Assembly (NCBI RefSeq): GCF_026781265.1
Contig: NZ_JAKUVC010000010.1
Span: 1 to 64,000 of the forward strand
Length of the DNA stretch: 64,000 nt
Reading direction: 5' to 3'
From: Streptococcus sanguinis
GTDB lineage: Bacteria > Bacillota > Bacilli > Lactobacillales > Streptococcaceae
Part shown: piece after piece, positions 58,905-64,000 of the stretch
Numbering within the stretch: the stretch's first letter is position 1
How the letters are laid out: each line of letters starts with the position of its first letter
The notes under the pieces: model-generated
Told to the model about the DNA's origin: nothing
Seen by the model: the letters and a program-made list of their open reading frames with translations, nothing else
The model's database searches: none
Program-made: the position numbers and the translations under genes

Positions 58905-61328
58905 ATGTTAAGAGAATGGAAAGCTATTTTAAAAAAGCCGACTTTTATCATCGTGATGTTAGGGGTCTCTATGATTCCAGCCTTGTATAATGTTATTTTC
59001 TTGAGTTCCATGTGGGATCCGTATGGAAAGGTATCGGACTTGCCAGTGGCGGTCGTCAATCAGGATAAAGCTGTAACTGCTAGTGGCAAGGCCTTGTCTA
59101 TAGGCGAGGATATTGTTTCCAGCCTCAAGGAAAATAAAAATCTGGATTTTCATTTCGTCAGTAAAGAAGACGCTCAAAATGGTCTGGAAAAGGGTGATTA
59201 CTACATGGTTGTGACGCTTCCAAGTGATTTATCTGAACGTGCAGCCAGTGTTTTGACCGATAATCCTCAGCAAATGAAGATTGACTATCAAACGTCTAGC
59301 GGCCACAGTTTTATTGCTGGTAAGATGAGTGATTCAGCTATGGCTTCTTTGAAGCAGACGGTGGCGCAAAATGTGACGGATACTTATACGAGCGCCTTAT
59401 TTAAGAATATGGGAGATCTAAAAACGGGATTGGTTAAGGCATCCGATGGTGCTCAGCAATTAGCATCTGGCAGTCAACAACTAGGCTCAGGCAGTCAGAC
59501 AATTGCAGATAATTTAAGAACTCTGAATCGAGCTACGACCAAATTATCGTCCGGTGCAACTCAATTTAACACAGGACTACAGACTTATACTGGGAGTGTT
59601 GCACAAGTATCGTCTGGACTGGGTAGTTTGTCAAATGGGATAAACACTTATACTAGTGGTGTAAGTACTGTAGCCGCAGGTGCAAATCAGCTGTCGGGTC
59701 GATCAGCAGACTTATTGGGTGGAGTCCAACAGCTCACCCAGTCAGGAGAAGGAGTTCAGGCCTTATCGACAGGTGTGACAAATCTGAATACTGGCTTGGC
59801 TACATTAAAGTCATCAGTAGATACAACCTTAGCTAACAATCAGCAAAATGTGAATGATTTGGCAACTGGCTTGACTCAGTTGAATGCTAGTATTCAAGCT
59901 GCAGCAAGTGACACAGAAGTTTCTACGGACAGTATTGAAACTTCGTTAACCAGTGTAGCAGGATCCGCTCAGTCTATCATCAATAATAATCAAGATGCCA
60001 GGGCTGCAGCTTTAGCAAGTGTCCAAGGGACCAGTGCTTATCAAGGACTTTCTAGTGAGGCTAAGGCTGAGATTGATACAGCAGTCAGTGCTAGTCAAGC
60101 AGGAAGTGATCAATCTGCTCAGGCAATTTTATCAGAAGTTGATACGATGAGGGCTTCTCTTGAAGTGATAAAAGCTACCAGTCAAACGAAGATTAGTCAA
60201 TTGGGAAACACTTCTACTCAGGTTTTACCCCAAGCATCTACCATGATTAATGGCCTTTATAATGGCTTATCAACGGTGAGTACTAGCCTCGGTTCAGCAA
60301 GTGGAGGAGCCAATCAACTAGTCGCAGGTGTAGATACCTTAAATGAAAAACTAACGACTGGCGCGACACAATTGGAACAAGGGGTGACAAGCTATACCAA
60401 TGCAGTCGGTCAGCTATCTGAGGGAACATCAGCTTTGGCAAGTAAGAATCCTGATTTGCTAGTAAATACAACAAAATTAGCAAACGGGGCTGCCCAATTA
60501 ACAGATAAATCACCAGAATTGACCTCTAGTTTCGGGAAATTAGCAGATGGAACCAATCAATTAGCGAGCGGTACAGAAAAGCTGGCTGATGGCAGCAGTG
60601 CTTTAACGGATAATCTCTCTAAACTTACTGTGGGAACAAGTGATTTGTCCAATGGCCTCTCAGATGCAGGTGATAAATTGTCGGCTGTTTCAACCAAGGA
60701 AGACAATGCAAAAACTCTAGCAGATCCTCTGACGCTGAGCAAGACAGATGAGAACAAGGTAGAGAAAAACGGCATTGGGATGGCGCCTTATATGATTTCA
60801 GTAGCTTTATTTGTGGCGGCTATTTCAACCAATATCATCTTTAGTACACTTCCATCGGGTCAAGACCCTAAGACGAAACGAGACTGGCTGAAGGCCCGTA
60901 TAGAGGTAAATGGAGTCATTTCTGTCGTGGCGGGTGTTTTGGTCTATGGTGCTGTGCACTTGATAGGCCTATCTGCTAACCATGAGTGGGCAACCCTTGG
61001 TTTGATTGTCCTAGCAAGCATGACCTTTATGGCTCTTGTGACCGCTTTGGTTACTTGGGATAGCAAGCTCGGCGCCTTTGCCTCTCTGATTCTCTTGCTC
61101 TTACAGCTAGCTTCTAGTGCAGGAACCTATCCGCTGGAGCTGACTAGTAAGATTTTCCAAGTTATCAACCCTTGGCTGCCAATGAGCTATTCTGTATCGG
61201 GCTTACGCCAAACGATTTCCATGAATGGCCAAATAGGTACTCAGGTACTCTTCCTTGCTTTTGTTTTAGTTCTTTTCATGGTACTTGGTACTCTGGTCTA
61301 TCGAACAGATAAAAAACAGCTAGCTTAG
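58905..61328 (+). CDS. YhgE/Pip family membrane protein
   Basis: 807 residues with one N-terminal membrane helix (about 15-35), a long extracellular coiled region with many Gly/Ser/Thr-rich hydrophobic repeats (ASGSQQLGSGSQ, KLADGTNQLASGTEKLADGS), and five C-terminal membrane helices (from about 625). This is the layout of phage infection protein and YhgE. AGGAGG lies 6 nt before the ATG. Possible roles are in the cell surface, phage adsorption or as an ABC-2-like exporter. The function is unproven. Confidence 0.88.
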   Translation: MLREWKAILKKPTFIIVMLGVSMIPALYNVIFLSSMWDPYGKVSDLPVAVVNQDKAVTASGKALSIGEDIVSSLKENKNLDFHFVSKEDAQNGLEKGDYYMVVTLPSDLSERAASVLTDNPQQMKIDYQTSSGHSFIAGKMSDSAMASLKQTVAQNVTDTYTSALFKNMGDLKTGLVKASDGAQQLASGSQQLGSGSQTIADNLRTLNRATTKLSSGATQFNTGLQTYTGSVAQVSSGLGSLSNGINTYTSGVSTVAAGANQLSGRSADLLGGVQQLTQSGEGVQALSTGVTNLNTGLATLKSSVDTTLANNQQNVNDLATGLTQLNASIQAAASDTEVSTDSIETSLTSVAGSAQSIINNNQDARAAALASVQGTSAYQGLSSEAKAEIDTAVSASQAGSDQSAQAILSEVDTMRASLEVIKATSQTKISQLGNTSTQVLPQASTMINGLYNGLSTVSTSLGSASGGANQLVAGVDTLNEKLTTGATQLEQGVTSYTNAVGQLSEGTSALASKNPDLLVNTTKLANGAAQLTDKSPELTSSFGKLADGTNQLASGTEKLADGSSALTDNLSKLTVGTSDLSNGLSDAGDKLSAVSTKEDNAKTLADPLTLSKTDENKVEKNGIGMAPYMISVALFVAAISTNIIFSTLPSGQDPKTKRDWLKARIEVNGVISVVAGVLVYGAVHLIGLSANHEWATLGLIVLASMTFMALVTALVTWDSKLGAFASLILLLLQLASSAGTYPLELTSKIFQVINPWLPMSYSVSGLRQTISMNGQIGTQVLFLAFVLVLFMVLGTLVYRTDKKQLA

Positions 61329-61402
61329 GGCTTGTGCTTTTATGAATGTGTAAAAATGTAGATGAAAAGTCTATCTGTAATTCTTTTAGTTTTTCTCTAA
61401 TC

Positions 61403-61438
61403 AACATCTCCTGAAAAGGGAGATGTTTTGTTTTCTTT
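61403..61438 (+). terminator. Terminator of the Pip gene
   Basis: AACATCTCC and GGAGATGTT form a perfect 9-bp stem, followed by TTGTTTTCTTT. Confidence 0.85.
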
Positions 61439-61479
61439 AAGTTTTCTTTATCTTTCTTTTAAGTTTTCATCTTTAAAAT
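61436..61479 (+). promoter_or_regulatory. CiaR-like promoter of the VTC gene
   Basis: Three 6-mers lie at an 11-bp period: TTTAAG (61436-61441), TTTATC (61447-61452) and TTTAAG (61458-61463). TAAAAT (61474-61479) follows 10 bp after the last. This is the same geometry as at htrA (18251-18283). Confidence 0.6.
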
Positions 61480-61517
61480 TGCATTACATTCAAGAAAGAT
61501 AGAGAGGGGAGAAGCCC

Positions 61518-62231
61518 ATGGCAGAAAAATTTTTTCAACATCATTTTCAGCGCTTTGAAACCAAATACATCATTTCCAAGGAAAACTTGCTGGATCTATT
61601 GCTAGAGTTTGAAGGCTATCTGGTGGAGGATGAGCGAGCTTATTCGACCATTAACAATCTCTACTACGATACGCCGTCTTATCAGCTCATTCGTGAGTCC
61701 TTGGAAAATCCTTGCTTTGACGAGAAGGTGCGCTTGCGGACTTATCAAGAGCATCCGACCGAGGATAGTCAAGTCTTTTTGGAAATCAAGAAAAAGACTG
61801 AGAATCTGGTCACCAAACGCCGGCTTGCGGCAGATTTGCTGATGGCAGAAGCCTATCTGGACGGTGATTACAGTCAGCTGACTGACCTTCAGATAGATAA
61901 GGAAATGGTCTGGCTGACCCAGCATTTTGGCAATATTCAGCCTATGATGTATGTTGGCTACAATCGTTATTCGATGAAAGGGATTGAGGATGAGCGGATT
62001 CGGATTACCTTTGATCACGGCCTGACCTACCGTCCTTATGATCTGAGTCTCTTGGCTGGTCGCCATGGAAATCATCTCCTGCCAGCCAACCACGTGATTA
62101 TGGAAGTTAAGATTCCAGAAGCTTGTCCGCTATGGCTTAGCGAGATCATGGATCGCTACCAGCTGTCTCCAAGCTCTTTCTCCAAATACGGTTTTGCTTA
62201 CAAAAAGGCAAACTGTATCAGCAGTAAATAA
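61518..62231 (+). CDS. VTC-domain polyphosphate polymerase family protein
   Basis: 237 residues with the tunnel-fold features of VTC4: FETKYIISKENL, a basic patch in EKVRLRTY, EIKKKTENLVTKRR and a late Glu/Lys strand (VIMEVKIPE). Yeast VTC4 makes polyphosphate from ATP. Bacterial relatives are often next to Cthe_2159-like proteins and a DUF4956 membrane protein. Only the former is seen here. Confidence 0.85.
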   Translation: MAEKFFQHHFQRFETKYIISKENLLDLLLEFEGYLVEDERAYSTINNLYYDTPSYQLIRESLENPCFDEKVRLRTYQEHPTEDSQVFLEIKKKTENLVTKRRLAADLLMAEAYLDGDYSQLTDLQIDKEMVWLTQHFGNIQPMMYVGYNRYSMKGIEDERIRITFDHGLTYRPYDLSLLAGRHGNHLLPANHVIMEVKIPEACPLWLSEIMDRYQLSPSSFSKYGFAYKKANCISSK

Positions 62232-62250
62232 AATAGATAGGAAAAGAAAA

Positions 62251-63510
62251 ATGAAACAATCAAAATCAACCCTTAAAAAAATTAAATTGATGATTCCACT
62301 AGTCTTGATGACAGCAGTGCTAGGAGCCTGCAGCTCAAACGCCAGCAGCTCTACAGCTTCAAGCAACACCCAGGCTGCTAACGCTACAAGCACCAGTCAG
62401 ACCAAGACCAATACTTCTGATTACTTTGCCTCAGAGGACTCAGACGCTTCTTATAATGAGTCCAAGGCGACGACTATCAGCTTGAGTGGATCCAGTGCTA
62501 AGACATCTGGTGACGGCGCTAGTGTCTCCGGCTCTACCGTGACAATCTCAGAAGCTGGGACCTATGTTATTTCCGGAACGAGTGAAAATGTGCAGATTGT
62601 CGTCAAAGCAGGTGATAGCGACAAGGTTCAAATCGTCCTAAATGGCGTAACCATGAGCGGGACAGATGCAGCTATTCTCGTAGAAAATGCGGGTAAAACA
62701 AGCCTAACTCTGGCTGACGGCAGCCAAAACACCATCTCAGACTCATCTAAGCACAGTAATACGGATGCAGATGCAGCTATCTATAGTAACTCTGACCTGA
62801 CTCTCAATGGCTCTGGAAGTCTGACAGTTGACGGCAAGTATGAAACAGCGATTAAGTCTGAGCAGACCTTGCGGGTGACAGGTGGTACTTATACGCTCAA
62901 AGCAGCTAAGCATGGTCTGTCAGCAGCTTCAGCCATTAATATCAAGGATGCTACTATTGACATCACAGCGACAGAAGATGCTATCCACGCGGACAATGAT
63001 GAAGATACTTCTCTGGGAAATCTCTATATCCAGTCCGGCACCATCACGATTAATGCTGGTGATGATGGTCTGCATGCTAGCAATATTGCTTTGATTGATG
63101 GTGGAACGATTACGGTTTCCAAGAGTGTAGAAGCTCTGGAAGGAACCAATGTTACCATTAACGGTGGCAAGCTAGACCTTTATGCGACGGATGATGGTAT
63201 CAATGCAGCTAGTGACGTAACTGGAGCTGATATCTTTATCAAGATTACCGGTGGCGATATCAAGGTCGAGGTTGGTGAAGGCGATACCGATGCTATTGAC
63301 TCCAACGGCGATGTCATTATGTCAGGGGGAAACTTAGACATTACTTCTACGGTATCAGCCTTTGACTTTGATGGAACGGCTACCTACACTGGCGGTACCA
63401 TCACGGTCAATGGTGAAAGCCGAACAGAAATCACAGCCGACGGACCTGGCGCTGGTGGACCCGGTGGCGGCGGTGCCCCGGGCGGCCAAGGCGGTTTTGG
63501 TGGGCGTTAA
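62251..63510 (+). CDS. Cthe_2159-like carbohydrate-binding lipoprotein
   Basis: 419 residues with lipobox LGAC, a Ser/Thr-rich spacer, a repeated beta-helix (TISEAGTYVISGTSENVQI and later turns) and a Gly/Pro-rich tail ending QGGFGGR. Cthe_2159 binds polygalacturonate and cellulose. Binding of a glycan or polyphosphate by this protein is inference. The start MKQSKSTLKK has AGGAAAAG upstream. It is 19 bp after the VTC stop and probably co-transcribed. Confidence 0.85.
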   Translation: MKQSKSTLKKIKLMIPLVLMTAVLGACSSNASSSTASSNTQAANATSTSQTKTNTSDYFASEDSDASYNESKATTISLSGSSAKTSGDGASVSGSTVTISEAGTYVISGTSENVQIVVKAGDSDKVQIVLNGVTMSGTDAAILVENAGKTSLTLADGSQNTISDSSKHSNTDADAAIYSNSDLTLNGSGSLTVDGKYETAIKSEQTLRVTGGTYTLKAAKHGLSAASAINIKDATIDITATEDAIHADNDEDTSLGNLYIQSGTITINAGDDGLHASNIALIDGGTITVSKSVEALEGTNVTINGGKLDLYATDDGINAASDVTGADIFIKITGGDIKVEVGEGDTDAIDSNGDVIMSGGNLDITSTVSAFDFDGTATYTGGTITVNGESRTEITADGPGAGGPGGGGAPGGQGGFGGR

Positions 63511-63556
63511 AAAAGCTGACGAGATAACAATGAAATAGTGCCTAATGAAAGAGAAG

Positions 63557-63592
63557 AATCCTCATTCCAGCTGGAATGAGGATTTCTTGCTA
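63557..63592. terminator. Bidirectional terminator
   Basis: A perfect 28-bp palindrome (AATCCTCATTCCAG and its reverse complement, 63557-63584) lies between the two convergent genes. The plus-strand tail is TTCTTGCT. Confidence 0.85.
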
Positions 63593-64000
63593 TTCATCAA
63601 TTCTGATAGATAATTTCTCCGTATCCACGGTCACTTGAGCACCGATGGTGATGGTAAAGAGTGGCTGAGTATGAGCAAAGTCCAAGTCATAGAGGACGGG
63701 AATCGTCTTTAGAATTGGATGTTTATCCAAGATATAAAGGAGCAGCTCCTCTGTCATCTGACATTCTTTTGGAAAGCGGCCGATGAGGAGGGCCTGCGGG
63801 TTAGGATAGGCCTGAAGGAGGGCAGCTAGATTGCGGTCAAATTCCACATAATCATCTTCCTCTGCCTCTTCAACAAAGAGAACATAGTTTTTATCTGTCG
63901 GGGCGTAGGGCGTGCCGCGAAGGAGTGAGAAGGTGGAGAGATTGCCGCCGATAACAGTGGCTTGGGCTTGTCCATGGTTGTAGACCTTCCACTCTGTTTC
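63590..64000 (-). CDS. LD-carboxypeptidase (S66 family), 5' part cut off
   Basis: 137 residues are seen, ending at the stop at 63590. The frame stays open to the window edge. GGNLSTFSLLRGTP matches the family loop, and PVLYDLDFAHTQPLFTI carries the late catalytic His. The family includes LdcA and MccF, which trim peptidoglycan stem peptides or detoxify microcin C. The start and the active Ser are outside the window. Confidence 0.75.
   Translation of the reverse strand, partial: ETEWKVYNHGQAQATVIGGNLSTFSLLRGTPYAPTDKNYVLFVEEAEEDDYVEFDRNLAALLQAYPNPQALLIGRFPKECQMTEELLLYILDKHPILKTIPVLYDLDFAHTQPLFTITIGAQVTVDTEKLSIRIDE

Noticed and set aside
58706..58990. A 94-residue frame before the Pip gene
   Set aside because: It has no ribosome site, covers the promoter and operators and runs into the Pip gene in another frame.

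Overview
The window is low-GC Gram-positive DNA and almost certainly comes from Streptococcus sanguinis. The best species marker is the pheromone gene comC. Its product ends in DLRGVPNPWGWIFGR, the competence peptide of S. sanguinis, and it lacks the usual Gly-Gly leader. The window spans the replication origin. From about 16 kb leftwards nearly every gene is on the minus strand. To the right most genes are on the plus strand. DnaA boxes cluster on both sides of dnaA, and near-perfect parS sites lie inside genes on the right arm.

Left arm (1-16.0 kb, minus strand): comX, tRNA-Asn, tRNA-Glu, then ftsH, hpt, tilS, a beta-lactamase-fold protein, a 42-residue small protein, divIC, rqcP, mfd, pth and ychF. 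A plus-strand lipoprotein gene, a DUF951 gene, dnaN and dnaA follow. Right of the origin are parB and htrA (with a CiaR-type promoter), rlmH, tRNA-Arg, comC-comD-comE and a second tRNA-Glu/tRNA-Asn pair. The two competence switches, comX and comCDE, therefore lie on opposite sides of oriC, each beside a near-identical tRNA pair in inverted orientation.

Middle (21.7-48.3 kb): a YfhO-type membrane protein, an ABC-F protein, trpS, guaB, recF, an S4-domain gene, a pair of M16 peptidase homologues, rodZ, pgsA and the ECF transporter core ecfA1-ecfA2-ecfT. Then come a WalR-type promoter and a LysM/transglycosylase secreted protein, a HAD phosphatase, serine dehydratase (sdaAA/sdaAB), mnmA, mnmG, gdpP, rplI, dnaB and a veg-family gene.

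Right end (48.3-64 kb): a HAD hydrolase, a TPP riboswitch driving a thiXYZ-type pyrimidine transporter, rpsD with a structured leader, and an accessory-looking four-enzyme operon. That operon encodes a 3-beta-HSD/OleD-like reductase, a lactonase-like metallo-hydrolase, an adenylate-forming enzyme and a ketosynthase III. It may also hold a 26-codon ORF coupled to the ketosynthase. A convergent TetR gene, a serine-rich lipoprotein, a YhgE/Pip membrane protein, a VTC-domain polyphosphate polymerase with a CiaR-like promoter, a beta-helix lipoprotein and the end of an LD-carboxypeptidase follow.

The best candidate for an undescribed system is the four-enzyme operon at 52.9-57.0 kb. Its enzyme set resembles OleA/OleC/OleD head-to-head acyl condensation, with a metallo-hydrolase where OleB would be. 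No IS element, prophage, CRISPR array or rRNA gene was seen.
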